NCBI RefSeq assembly: GCF_014651135.1
Contig: NZ_BMWH01000012.1
Span: forward strand, 117,341-181,340
Source: Streptomyces echinoruber
Lineage (GTDB): Bacteria; Actinomycetota; Actinomycetes; Streptomycetales; Streptomycetaceae
DNA: 64,000 nt
Direction of reading: 5' to 3'
Below the pieces are notes generated by a model. It saw only the letters and a list, made by a program, of their open reading frames with translations. It was not told the DNA's origin and ran no database searches. The position numbers and the translations under genes were made by a program. Within the stretch, counting starts at the first letter, position 1; every line of letters starts with the position of its first letter. This document shows, piece after piece, positions 42,966 through 52,016 of the stretch.

Positions 42966-45233
42966 TCACGGGTTTTCAGGGCGGCGGTCTCGCGCCTGCT
43001 CCTGAGGGGCGTTGGGAGCGTTGAACAGATTCTGGTACGTGCGGAGTTCGTCGTCCGTCAGTTCCGGGGCGCCGCTGATCGCGTGCACGGTGGTGTCCCA
43101 GTCCCGGTAGCCGTCGGTGCGGGGTGTGAGCAGCACACCGACCGACGTGAGGTCCGCGTGCTCGCCGCGTTCGTGATGGCGCAGCTGGAGCCAGGCGGAG
43201 AACGCGGCACGGGTGTGGGCGGTCAGGGCGGAGCAGACGGCGAAGCCGAGCTGGTCCTGGCCGGGCCCGGCGATGAATGTACGCATCCGCCACACCGTCG
43301 TGCCCTCTTCGGCCTCGGTGACCGTGGCCAGCGCGTCGAGGAGGAAACGGCCCAGATCCGTGCGGTACCCCACCGGCAGACTGTCGAGGGAGGCCAGCAC
43401 CCGTTGCCAGGCCTCCCGTTCGTCGGGCCCGATCGGGCTGGTGGCCACATCCTCGAGCATGATGCGGACCATGATGTGGGCCTCGTCATCGTCGCTGCCG
43501 GCCGGGGCTGCGGGCAGCAGCGGCACACTGTGCGGCTGCCCGCCGCGTCGTGTCCAGGACGGGTCGACGGCACCCGGCACTGCCTCGGCATCCGCGGCGG
43601 CCAGCTCGTAGTAGCGCTCAGGCTCGCCGCCCAGCACGGGCGCCGAGGAACCGACACGGTGCAGGTAGCCGACCACGGCATGGGTGGAGCGCAGCTGGTT
43701 GAACAAGAACTCCCAGTCCCGCCGCAGCAGCGCGATCACCGGCGTGCTGTCGTGGTGCGCGGGAACAGCCAACCCCTGTGGAGGGCCGGGGTGCTCGATG
43801 ATGGTGACGCCGACCCAGTCGATGGCCGGGCTGTCGATACTGAGGCTGAGACCCCGTCCGTTGACCATCCGCACGCCCTGCGCCTTCAGCCGGCGCACGG
43901 TGCCCTGGACCTGTTTGCCCGCCGCAGTCAGTTGCTTGAGGACCCAGGACGTCTCCCGCTCGGGTGCACCGGGCTCGACCTCGCGGGCCTTGATCTGCAC
44001 GACGACACCGCGATTGCCCACCACCAGCAGCCCGTCGCTGATCTCCCGCACACCGCGCCCTTTGCGTTCCACGATAGGAGCCATCACGAAATCGGGCAGT
44101 CCCCAGGTGGCGGCCGCATCCTTGACCGCTGTCTCCGCGGCAGTGCCCCGCCGGTCGTGATGGCGCAGGGGCGTTGCGTGCGGGATGACTCGCTCGTACG
44201 CGCCGCTTGGAGTGTTCACCAGCAGGGTGAGCATGTCGGTGTCCTGGACCCGTCCCAGGCCGATGTCCGAGGAGGCCAGTGCGGCCAGTTCCTCAGCAGA
44301 CCAGTGCCTCGACGAGCGCGTGGCCTCAATCCAGGTGTCCGCCGCGCCGGCGCGTACGGCCGACAGGATGCGCCTGCTGCCGGGCACCTGGCTGGAGAGC
44401 CAGGCGAACGAGACGGCGAACCGGGTGACCGCCTCGATCACCAGCGTGAGCCGCCCGTCGAAGGTGTCCTCGCCGTCGTCCGGGATGAACCCTTCGGTGA
44501 AACACAGGTCGACATAGGTGCCCGCCTGCGCCTGAACGGCACACCCGCTCTGGTAGGAGCCCAGCTGATAGCGGGCCAGCACACGCCCCTGTTCGCCGAG
44601 CGCACCAGGCGCGGCCGCCTGAAGGCTCTCGACCACCGCAGGCGCGGCAGCGCGCACCTGCGGACTGACGGGGGTCGCCCACGCCCCCATCACCGCCTCC
44701 GCATCCAGAGCCCTGTCCCACTCCAGCAGGTAACCCAACCCTCGGCGTATCCGGTCGATGACCTCGTTGCCGTCGCTGTCCTGGAAGGGCTGGCAGTCCT
44801 CCACCATCGCCACGTGCGAGCGCAGGGTGCCGTCCATGCACGACTCGGCCAGCAACGACCGGAACCCGTCCAGACCATCGGCGACCGGGAAGAACCGGGG
44901 ACGCTCGGGCCTGCGCGTGCGGTGCTGCACACTGAACGCCTCAACCGACTCCGTCACCAGCGCATCCAGACACGCCCACAGCTCACGCACACACCCGCGG
45001 AACAGCTCGGTCAGCTCCGACTGCGCCCCGGGTGGCCAGGCCAGCCACGCACTGATGACCCCCGGCCCGTCCGCATGCGTGACCACGCTTTCCTCGACAA
45101 GCCCGCCCTCGACAAGCGTGCTCCACAACGTGGCCATCGCCGTCTTGGCCTGCTGCGCGTTGCGCAGATGCTGCCACGCCTGCGGGTAGTGCTCCCTGAT
45201 CACAGCGTCGACCCTAACGGCGGGCACTGACAT
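42966..45233 (-). CDS. Large protein with D-QxK nuclease-like motif
   Basis: 755 residues from ATG 45233 (MSVPAVRVDAVIREHYPQAW); the frame is open upstream but overlaps the GIY-YIG-like gene and reads as non-coding. About residues 1-360 are helical and unrecognised. The centre contains GTAAETAVKDAAATWGLPDF, then ISDGLLVVGNRGVVVQIKAR with Asp400, Gln413 and Lys415, the D-(x)n-QxK pattern of Mrr-type restriction-nuclease folds. The C-terminal 300 residues are unknown. It starts 34 bp after the upstream zinc-ribbon/GIY-YIG-like gene on the same strand, so the two should act together. Confidence 0.7.
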   Translation of the reverse strand: MSVPAVRVDAVIREHYPQAWQHLRNAQQAKTAMATLWSTLVEGGLVEESVVTHADGPGVISAWLAWPPGAQSELTELFRGCVRELWACLDALVTESVEAFSVQHRTRRPERPRFFPVADGLDGFRSLLAESCMDGTLRSHVAMVEDCQPFQDSDGNEVIDRIRRGLGYLLEWDRALDAEAVMGAWATPVSPQVRAAAPAVVESLQAAAPGALGEQGRVLARYQLGSYQSGCAVQAQAGTYVDLCFTEGFIPDDGEDTFDGRLTLVIEAVTRFAVSFAWLSSQVPGSRRILSAVRAGAADTWIEATRSSRHWSAEELAALASSDIGLGRVQDTDMLTLLVNTPSGAYERVIPHATPLRHHDRRGTAAETAVKDAAATWGLPDFVMAPIVERKGRGVREISDGLLVVGNRGVVVQIKAREVEPGAPERETSWVLKQLTAAGKQVQGTVRRLKAQGVRMVNGRGLSLSIDSPAIDWVGVTIIEHPGPPQGLAVPAHHDSTPVIALLRRDWEFLFNQLRSTHAVVGYLHRVGSSAPVLGGEPERYYELAAADAEAVPGAVDPSWTRRGGQPHSVPLLPAAPAGSDDDEAHIMVRIMLEDVATSPIGPDEREAWQRVLASLDSLPVGYRTDLGRFLLDALATVTEAEEGTTVWRMRTFIAGPGQDQLGFAVCSALTAHTRAAFSAWLQLRHHERGEHADLTSVGVLLTPRTDGYRDWDTTVHAISGAPELTDDELRTYQNLFNAPNAPQEQARDRRPENP

Positions 45234-45267
45234 CGCGGCCCACATGCCCCGTCCATGGCGGGAGGTG

Positions 45268-46509
45268 TCAGCCCGCCATCGCCTCCAGACGCTCCTCGTC
45301 AAGGTCGAAGCCCAGCCGCACGGTCTCGGCCAGGACGTCCGTCCACAGCGCCAGGGGCGTGAGAAGCGACCACGGTTCGCCGCGCCCGGCCTCGTCCAGA
45401 AGTACCGTCTCCGTGTAGCCGTCGCTCCACTGTTCCCCGCGGGCTGCCCCGTTCTGCCAGCCGCGTTCGGTGAACCACAGCCATTTGACGGCGCCCTCCA
45501 CCAGCCGTGCATGCAGCCCCACCCGGAACGACCGGGTGTAGAGAACCTCCCAGCCGTTGTGTGTGTGGACCTGCAACCGCGTGTTGCGCGCGGAGTCCCC
45601 GCAGATGCCGACCTTCGCCATGGCGGGGCGGGATGCCCGTTGCAGCAGATAGACCAGTCCCGGCTCACTGTCCTTGAAACCGGTGATCTTGCACGTACGC
45701 GAGTTGCACGCTCCCTGACCACGATAGAGATTGCCCAGACATGGGTTCACCGGACCATGGCAGTTCAGACAGGTACCTGCCCACGGAGTGTTGGTGCTCC
45801 TAAATGCTTCCGGATCACTGGGACGGAACCGGTAGGCGACCGCGCGGTCCCACGCCTGCTGCTTGCTCAGCGGCGTGTTCGGCGCGCAGTGACGGCATGC
45901 CCCCTGGCCCTGCATCACGTCGTGCAGGCGTGGCTGCACCATGCGATGGCAGCGCAGACATGTGCCTGGCCACGGATCATCCACCCTGACGTAGGAGGTG
46001 CTGGGCTCCACGAGGCCCTTCTCCCGCATGATGGCGACGGCGGCAGCGGGGTCGATTGCCCGGCGCGCGCAGTACTTGCAGGCCACAGCACCCCGCCGGA
46101 CCGCCTTGATCAGCACCTTGATCGGTTTGCCCTCACGCGGGCAGGCCTCATTGAGGCAGATGCTTTCCATCCGGGTGCTGTTGTTCGTGTACGGCTCCAG
46201 CGGCTTGATGTTGGCCGCGGCGATCGTCTGGGCCAGGTCTGCCTCGTCCAGCCGGAACTTCTCGGCCCGCGCACGGTCTGCACAGTCTCTGCAGCCGCGC
46301 GGGGCGTCACCGGACCTTCTGGCCGCGGAGGCGATGCTGTCGTAGGTCGGACCGATGTCCGCGCCGCATCGCTCGCACGTGCTCGGCCAGGGATCCTTGG
46401 CCTTGGTGAACACGGTCTTCGGTCTGCACCCGTTCCGCAGCATCAACTGCCGTGCCTCTTCCGGGTCTACCGGTCTTCCCGACACCAATGTGACCAACTC
46501 CAAGCGCAC
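45268..46509 (-). CDS. Multiple zinc-ribbon protein with GIY-YIG-like nuclease domain
   Basis: 413 residues from GTG 46509. Four treble-clef/zinc-ribbon-like units, each with paired cysteines: TCERCGADI...GCRDC, CLNEACP...CKYC, TCLRCHRMV...CRHC and TCLNCHGPV...CNSRTC, the first, third and fourth preceded by the recurring PWxxTC. From residue 284 a GIY-YIG-like fold begins: GLVYLLQRASRPAMAKVGIC, Arg in NTRLQVH, GWEVL and a conserved Glu in LVEGAVKWLW. The build resembles Vsr/homing-type nucleases with zinc-ribbon DNA readers. First gene of a two-gene operon. Confidence 0.75.
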   Translation of the reverse strand: MRLELVTLVSGRPVDPEEARQLMLRNGCRPKTVFTKAKDPWPSTCERCGADIGPTYDSIASAARRSGDAPRGCRDCADRARAEKFRLDEADLAQTIAAANIKPLEPYTNNSTRMESICLNEACPREGKPIKVLIKAVRRGAVACKYCARRAIDPAAAVAIMREKGLVEPSTSYVRVDDPWPGTCLRCHRMVQPRLHDVMQGQGACRHCAPNTPLSKQQAWDRAVAYRFRPSDPEAFRSTNTPWAGTCLNCHGPVNPCLGNLYRGQGACNSRTCKITGFKDSEPGLVYLLQRASRPAMAKVGICGDSARNTRLQVHTHNGWEVLYTRSFRVGLHARLVEGAVKWLWFTERGWQNGAARGEQWSDGYTETVLLDEAGRGEPWSLLTPLALWTDVLAETVRLGFDLDEERLEAMAG

Positions 46510-46695
46510 TTGCCGACCCGATGCTGCAACGCTGCCGTGACTGTACGCACCGGCTCCGACAACCGCCGGGGTCCAGCGCTTGGACGCTCATGCCGAAGCG
46601 GCGGACGCCTCTAGGAGCCGCATAGCACTGGACGGGGGCAGCCCAAGGAGCGGGCGCAAGCTGGCCGCGGCGAGAACCACTCTCGTTCCGCGGCG

Positions 46696-47229
46696 TCAGG
46701 GAGACTGCGTGGGGACGGTCAGGCAGTTGAGAAGTTCCACAGCGGCAGCGGTCGCGTCCTGCTGGAGCGTCAGGTCACCCACGAGAGTGCCGGCGTCGCA
46801 CTCGTCGTCACCCAGCGTCGTCAGGACATGGACCCACTCGCCACCGCCGGTCGCGTACCCGCGCCACACTCTGCCGATCGTCGGACTGTCGTGGACCACT
46901 CGGTTACGCCGCTTGACGGCGGCTTCGATGAGGTCAAGCGCTGGCGGCCACTCGGTATCGCAGAAGCCGTCGATCTTCTGCCGTATGTTCTGCAGCAGTC
47001 GTCCCGCAGGCTGGTCGATCCGGGCAGCAGGGTCCAGGCGGGAGAGGATCATGCCGAGCACGGCTTCGGTCTCCGCTGCCTGGACCACCACCAGGCCCCG
47101 GAGCCGGTTCAGTTCCGCCGCCTCGGTTCCGTCCCAGTACGCGATGTCCGGATGGTGAGGGTAACGGTCGGCCTGGACGGCGCTCCACGAGACGGCACGT
47201 ATTCCGTAGTGGGGTGACCTGGTCGTCAT
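46696..47229 (-). CDS. HEPN-motif protein
   Basis: 177 residues from ATG 47229. Helical, with VKRRNRVVHDSPTIGRVW containing Arg108-x4-His113, the R(N)xxxH signature of HEPN-domain RNases, in a helix after a four-helix-like arrangement (TEAVLGMILSRLDPAARIDQ; NIRQKIDGFCDTEWPPALDL). HEPN proteins act in RNA-targeting toxins and abortive infection. No antitoxin (MNT) gene is adjacent. It precedes the GIY-YIG-like operon by 186 bp on the same strand. Confidence 0.6.
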   Translation of the reverse strand: MTTRSPHYGIRAVSWSAVQADRYPHHPDIAYWDGTEAAELNRLRGLVVVQAAETEAVLGMILSRLDPAARIDQPAGRLLQNIRQKIDGFCDTEWPPALDLIEAAVKRRNRVVHDSPTIGRVWRGYATGGGEWVHVLTTLGDDECDAGTLVGDLTLQQDATAAAVELLNCLTVPTQSP

Positions 47230-47829
47230 TCGATGAGTATCGGTGCTTCCCGGTGGGAGGAGCCAGGGAGTTTCTCTCGCATGTCAACTGCACTCGTGCT
47301 GCCTTGATTTCGGTGTGCGCATGCAAGGTCTGGAGCTGCGGCCGCGCAGCTCATCGCCCTCAGACAGCGCCGTTGGCCCAGGCATCCGAAGATCTGCCCC
47401 CTGCCCGTCCCGGCAGGAGCGGGGCCCGCATCCGCGAACGCCGGGCGGCTCAGCGGCGCGTGGGTTTACAGGGAGGATCCCGACGAATGAGTTTCGCCGG
47501 CGTGCCGGGCGCCACCGCGTTGCCGGCAGTCCTGTGCGCAGGGCTGCCGGTGTGGGTCTACATCGCAGGCATCGCCGGATTGCTGGAATCGACATATGTC
47601 GCCTTGCGTTGGTGTACCGGTTTGCTGTGCGTGCCCTCGACCCCGGGTTCAGCCCGTTCGCATCGCCAGCCTGCTCAACGCACTGGCTGGCCGCACGGAT
47701 GGTGCCGGCATCGCACGGCGCCTGTGGCCCAGCCGGAATCCCCGCGACGTTACCTGCTCACGGTGAAGCCGCCGCCGGATGTCAGCGCATGGCCCTGCGC
47801 TGCTGGTCGGGCAGCACACAGGAGGCGGT
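47230..47829. other. Gene-free stretch
   Basis: 600 bp between the HEPN gene and the DnaX-like gene. Several overlapping open frames but none with consistent coding bias or a ribosome site; nothing recognisable. Confidence 0.45.
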
Positions 47830-48946
47830 ATGGCGGACATGACGGCGGGGATGAACAAGTTCTGGCCGCAGGTTCTGGAAGCGGTCAAGAACCGGCGACG
47901 GTTCACGTGGATCCTGCTGCAGCAGAACACGGACGTCCTCTTCTACGACGGCACGACTTTGACGCTGAGCGCAATGAGCCAGGGCGTATGCGACAACCTC
48001 GTTGCCTCGGGCTCTTCAGCCATACTCGACGAAGCCCTTGCCGAAGTCCCTCAACCCCCAACCCGCCGTCGAACTGGTCGTGGAGGGAAAAGCGCCGTTC
48101 GCCCTGCCCAGCGCCACACCGGAAAGTCCCGCGGCAGAGGTGCGTGTGTCCGTCGCCGTCACCACCTCCGAATCCTCCAGCGAGGCAACCAAAGCATCGA
48201 CGCCCACGCTGCATCTCGTCCTGGCCCAGACCGCGTTCTTCATGCACGAGCAAGGCCACAACCAGGCAGCCGCACTGCTGGCGGACGTCGAAGACGTGGA
48301 ACTGGTCCCCGGCAACCGGTTCGGGGACTGGCAAGACGCCGTCCTCATCGTGCCGCCCTATCTCGTTCCTCGTTTCACCGAAGACGTCACCGCCGCCATC
48401 CAGCCGGTGTTCGAGCATGTGGCCGGGCGGCACGGCCTGGAGATCGGCGGGGTCACCGCCGCACCTGCGCTTCCCGACATCGGTGACGACTGGCGGCAGA
48501 TACTGCAGGAGAAGCTGGCCAAAGGAGCAGCATCCAACCAGGCGTCCAGGAGCCGCGCCAAAGGAGTTACCCCCGGGCTCAGCAGGGAAGGCTTTGTCTT
48601 CGACTCCCGCGAGGAAGTCCTCGTCTACGAGGCGTTGAAGAGGGCGCAGGCGGCGCTGCCTGAGGATTCCACCATCTCCATCTTCCCGCTGCCGATGGGG
48701 CGTGTCGGCGTCGGCAACGCCTGGACGCCGGACTTCCTCGTCACCGTTGCCGGCAGGGTGGGGATCATTGAGGTCGACGGCCCTCATCACCAGAAGCGCT
48801 TCGGCGTGGACGCCACGCGCGACCGGCACTGGCGCAACAGCGGCATCGTCCACATCGAACGCATCCTGGTCGAGGAGACCAGCGCCGACACCGACCTTGA
48901 CGCGCTCGTCCGCCAGTTCCTCACACGGCTGCGTGAGTACCGCTGA
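47830..48946 (+). pseudogene. DnaX gamma/tau C-terminal-like domain joined to a DUF559-type nuclease, one frameshift
   Basis: ATG 47830 lies four bases after AGGAGG. The first frame encodes WPQVLEAVKNRRRFTWILLQ and LFYDGTTLTLSAMSQGVCDN, very like the conserved C-terminal domain of actinobacterial DNA polymerase III gamma/tau. At about 48043 (…GAAGTCCCTCAAC…) homology passes to the next frame (ALAEV|LNPQPAVELVVEG); one C too many in CCC explains this. The second frame then runs to 48946 and ends in a restriction-nuclease fold: EGFVFDSREEVLVYEALKRA, AWTPDFLVTVAGRVGIIEVD and GPHHQKRF. Either a mutated gene, a sequencing error, or programmed +1 frameshifting. Confidence 0.7.
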
Positions 48947-49156
48947 CGGGGCAATCAACCCGACGGTGCGGTCAGGGGGAGCGGCGCCGCCCCCGCTTCT
49001 CGTCTTCCTGACGTAAAATGGTGGGTGGGCCAGGGCCGACCGGTAACTGGCGCCTCGCCGTGTCGATGCCCGGAGGCTGTTGCCGCAGCCTGCACACGCC
49101 TGCGCTTTCGCCGGACACGTCGCCGCGGTGACGGTCGGGGCGTTAACGTCTCGCGC

Positions 49157-50530
49157 ATGCTCTACAGATCACGCCGGGTGGAGACACTGCTGGGCGGCCC
49201 GCTGGAAGCGGTCACCTACTCCGATCTTGCCGCGCTGGTGGGCAATCCGGAGGCCGGGGAGAGCGAGGACCTGGACTACAAGCGTGAGCTTGCTGCGTCC
49301 AGCGACGCGCAGAAGGCCGAACTCGCCAAAGACGTCGCCGCATTCGCCAACCATGTGGGCGGCGTCCTCGTTATCGGCATGGCCGAGGCCGACGGCCTGC
49401 CGTCCCGGGTGATGGACACGGACATATCCGATGCTCACCTGCGCCATCTTCATCAGGTCATCGCCCGGCACACCACTCCAACCGTGCGCGTCGAGATGCG
49501 CCCGGTGCCCAACCCGGACCCGGCCGCACACGGCAAAGGCCTGCTGCTGATCGCTGTGCCGCCCAGCCCGCAGGCCCCGCATGCCGTCACCGCTGTCGCG
49601 CAGACGGCCCGCGAAGCGCTGGTGTACCCCCGCCGCGGTGCGACCAAGACCGACTGGCTCACCGAGACCGAGGTCGCGACCGCCTACCAGCGTCGATTCA
49701 GCGCCGCAGCCGACCGCTCCCGCCGTATGGCGAACGTGGAGCGCGAACTGCTGGTGGCACTTCCCGAAAGCAACGTCCCCCACCTCATCGTCTCCCTGGT
49801 CCCGGAAATCCCCGGAGACATGATCATCAACCGGGAGGCGTACCGGACCGCACAGGCAGAACTGCTCAACACCAGCCTGATCGGAGACGATCAGTATGTG
49901 TTGGAAGGAGTCCGGATCGGCTCCCGCCGCTATACCGCATACGGCGGCGATCCGCGCGGACTCTTCTACCACCAGGCCGACCTCCACCGCGACGGCTCCG
50001 GCTGCTGGGCACTGAGGATCGCGACCAACACGAGCACCGTCGACCTCCAAGAGTTCTTCTGGGCCGAACCGGACACGGTGGTGTGGCTGCTGCTGTCGGC
50101 TCTGCACGTGCTGGGGACCCATGCCCGAGAACGCGCCGGAGCCACCGGCACGGCGGTGGTGCGGGCCACCCTCGTCGCAGCCCCGCACCACTTTCCCCAG
50201 GGACCGGCCCGGCCCAACCTGCACCCCCTGCTGCCATTTCGGCTCGACATGATGGACCCGACAGGCCGACGCAGGCCCTTGAGCACGCAAAGCTGCGATT
50301 ACGCCGACAGCGAGGCGGTCACTCTCCTGGACGACTTGACCGACGAGGGGCCGGGGCTCGTCCAGACGGCCTCTCTGCTCGCCGACGAACTCGTCCAGGC
50401 CTTCGGCCTCGCCGAAGCAGATCCAGTCACCCGTGACGGTCAACTACGCCCCGCTGCATGGTCATCACCGCTTCGATCAGGCGTGACGCAGTGGGCCCAG
50501 TCGCGCGGAGTTGGCCTGCTCACCGTCTGA
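49157..50530 (+). CDS. Schlafen/AlbA_2-domain protein
   Basis: 457 residues from ATG 49157; the frame is open to 49025 but the upstream part is Arg-rich. The AlbA_2 domain is clear: ESEDLDYKRELAASSDAQKA, LAKDVAAFANHVGGVLVIGM, and VYPRRGATKTDWLTETEVAT at its end (about residues 30-190). The C-terminal 260 residues are not recognised. Domains of this group bind nucleic acid or nucleotide and occur in Schlafen nucleases and in defence genes. Convergent with the TniQ gene. Confidence 0.8.
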   Translation: MLYRSRRVETLLGGPLEAVTYSDLAALVGNPEAGESEDLDYKRELAASSDAQKAELAKDVAAFANHVGGVLVIGMAEADGLPSRVMDTDISDAHLRHLHQVIARHTTPTVRVEMRPVPNPDPAAHGKGLLLIAVPPSPQAPHAVTAVAQTAREALVYPRRGATKTDWLTETEVATAYQRRFSAAADRSRRMANVERELLVALPESNVPHLIVSLVPEIPGDMIINREAYRTAQAELLNTSLIGDDQYVLEGVRIGSRRYTAYGGDPRGLFYHQADLHRDGSGCWALRIATNTSTVDLQEFFWAEPDTVVWLLLSALHVLGTHARERAGATGTAVVRATLVAAPHHFPQGPARPNLHPLLPFRLDMMDPTGRRRPLSTQSCDYADSEAVTLLDDLTDEGPGLVQTASLLADELVQAFGLAEADPVTRDGQLRPAAWSSPLRSGVTQWAQSRGVGLLTV

Positions 50531-50600
50531 CGCCCATACTGCAGCCCGGCCCGGAGACGGCTCAACGCCAGACATACAGGCCCGGTCGGCCAGTGGGGTG

Positions 50601-51752
50601 TCAGGCGCGGCCGCTCAGGCGCCAGCCTCCGGGGGCGGGGGTCAGCTCGGTGCTGATCAGTTCGCCGAGTTTCCACGGCAGGCAGGACCGTTCGCCGAGC
50701 GTCGCCTCCACCGTCTGGTCGGTGTGCGGGGCGGCCAGCGGCAGGCGCCGCCAGCGGCCGTGAGCCGGCCTCTGCGCCGCGGCGCAGTGCGCGCGGCGTG
50801 GTCGGGGCAGGAGGGGGTGGCGCAACGCCCAGACTTCGACGAGGTCCAGTGCCTCGGCCACCGGCATGCCCCACTCCTCCAAAAGCAGCGCGACCCGCTC
50901 CAGCCATCCGTCGTCCTCCTTCGGGGTGAGGGTGTGCCGCAGGCGCCGGCGCTCCCGTGCCGCCAGCGCCTGGGCCAGGCGGACCGCCTCGGGGTAGAAC
51001 ACCAGCGGCGCGACGCGCAGTTCGTCGCGCCCGGCGCGTCCCAGTGCACGCCGGCGCGCCTGCCACACCGGGGCATTGAGGGTGGGGATGTTCCACCAGC
51101 ACGAGGTGATGGCGTAGGCGTCCGCGAATATGGCGCGGCCGCCCGCGCCCAGCCGCCGCTCCAGCTGCAGCCGCAGCTGGTGGGCGGTCACGACTTCGGG
51201 CAGCGCGGTCAGCGGGATGGCTGTGGCTCCCGGTTCACGGCGGTTGTCCAGCCAGCGGCCGTGCCGGGCGCACACCTGCCAGGTCGCATCGCTGGCCAGA
51301 TACGCCTCCAGGCTGGTGCCCTTGGTCTGGGCGCACAGCTCACACACCCGCACCAGGAAGCAGCCGGCCGTATCCCAGGGCCAGTCCCACACCGGTGGGC
51401 CGTCGGCTTTCAGCAGCCGGTGCTCACGCAGGTTCGGCAGCGCGAACTGCAGCTGCGGCACCGGGCGGTCGGACATGACGGCCAGCCGCTCCAGCGCAGA
51501 CCGGTTCAGATAGCCGCCGCCGCACAGCGGATCACCCACCACACCGCCTTGACGCAGTGGCGTGCCGAACATGAGCCAGAATTCTTCGTACGGGATGCCG
51601 CCGTTGAGGTGCGCCAGGCGCCGCGTGTAGGAGCCGGTGGATTCCCCGCCGATGAACGGCATCACCGACCGCCCGAGCCGCCGCGCCGGCTTCCACGTTT
51701 TCGTGTGGCGCGGCCTGCCCGTACCGCCGCGGGAAGTCCGGGCCGCCGTCAT
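50601..51752 (-). CDS. TniQ/TnsD-like zinc-finger protein
   Basis: 383 residues from ATG 51752 behind GGGAGGCGTAGAGAGC. FIGGESTGSYTRRLAHLNGG is the TniQ N-terminal signature, and CELCAQTKGTSLEAYLASDA continuing to WQVCARHGRWLD holds the C-x2-C...C-x2-H zinc site. TniQ proteins guide Tn7/Tn5053-type transposition by reading target DNA. There is no TniA/TniB or Tn7 gene here; instead it is divergent from an SF2 helicase gene, 264 bp away. I suspect a role in DNA recognition at the replicon end, unproven. Confidence 0.82.
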   Translation of the reverse strand: MTAARTSRGGTGRPRHTKTWKPARRLGRSVMPFIGGESTGSYTRRLAHLNGGIPYEEFWLMFGTPLRQGGVVGDPLCGGGYLNRSALERLAVMSDRPVPQLQFALPNLREHRLLKADGPPVWDWPWDTAGCFLVRVCELCAQTKGTSLEAYLASDATWQVCARHGRWLDNRREPGATAIPLTALPEVVTAHQLRLQLERRLGAGGRAIFADAYAITSCWWNIPTLNAPVWQARRRALGRAGRDELRVAPLVFYPEAVRLAQALAARERRRLRHTLTPKEDDGWLERVALLLEEWGMPVAEALDLVEVWALRHPLLPRPRRAHCAAAQRPAHGRWRRLPLAAPHTDQTVEATLGERSCLPWKLGELISTELTPAPGGWRLSGRA

Positions 51753-52016
51753 GCTCTCTACGCCTCCCTTTCCCGCCGTCGCCCTCAGCGGGCCGGCCCT
51801 GGTCCGATCGGCCCGCCGGGCAGGCGAGGTCCTTCCCGCAGGTGCGTACCCTATTTCTCTACGGCTTCGTGCCGTCGCACGGGTCCCATTCGGTCCATCG
51901 CGTCCCGCCCGGCCCGGACATTGGCCGAAAGTGTTCGCTGTGCGCCCCGGAGGGCGCCCCGAGCCGGTACATTCCCGCGATCTCAAGAGGCCCGTAGGCG
52001 GGATTTTGGGGGCGGT

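Noticed and set aside
42727..42969. 80-codon minus-strand frame overlapping the end of the D-QxK gene (GTGA)
   Set aside because: The overlap looks like coupling, but codon use is not biased and it runs into the small gene at 42764 in another frame.
42411..45230. 939-codon plus-strand frame
   Set aside because: Antisense shadow of the D-QxK protein gene.
45234..45722. 163-codon N-terminal extension of the D-QxK protein
   Set aside because: It overlaps the zinc-ribbon/GIY-YIG-like gene, is Arg/Trp-rich and lacks coding bias; the ATG at 45233 is a better start.
47230..47829. An additional gene before the DnaX-like gene
   Set aside because: Three frames are partly open but coding bias switches between them and no ribosome site is present.
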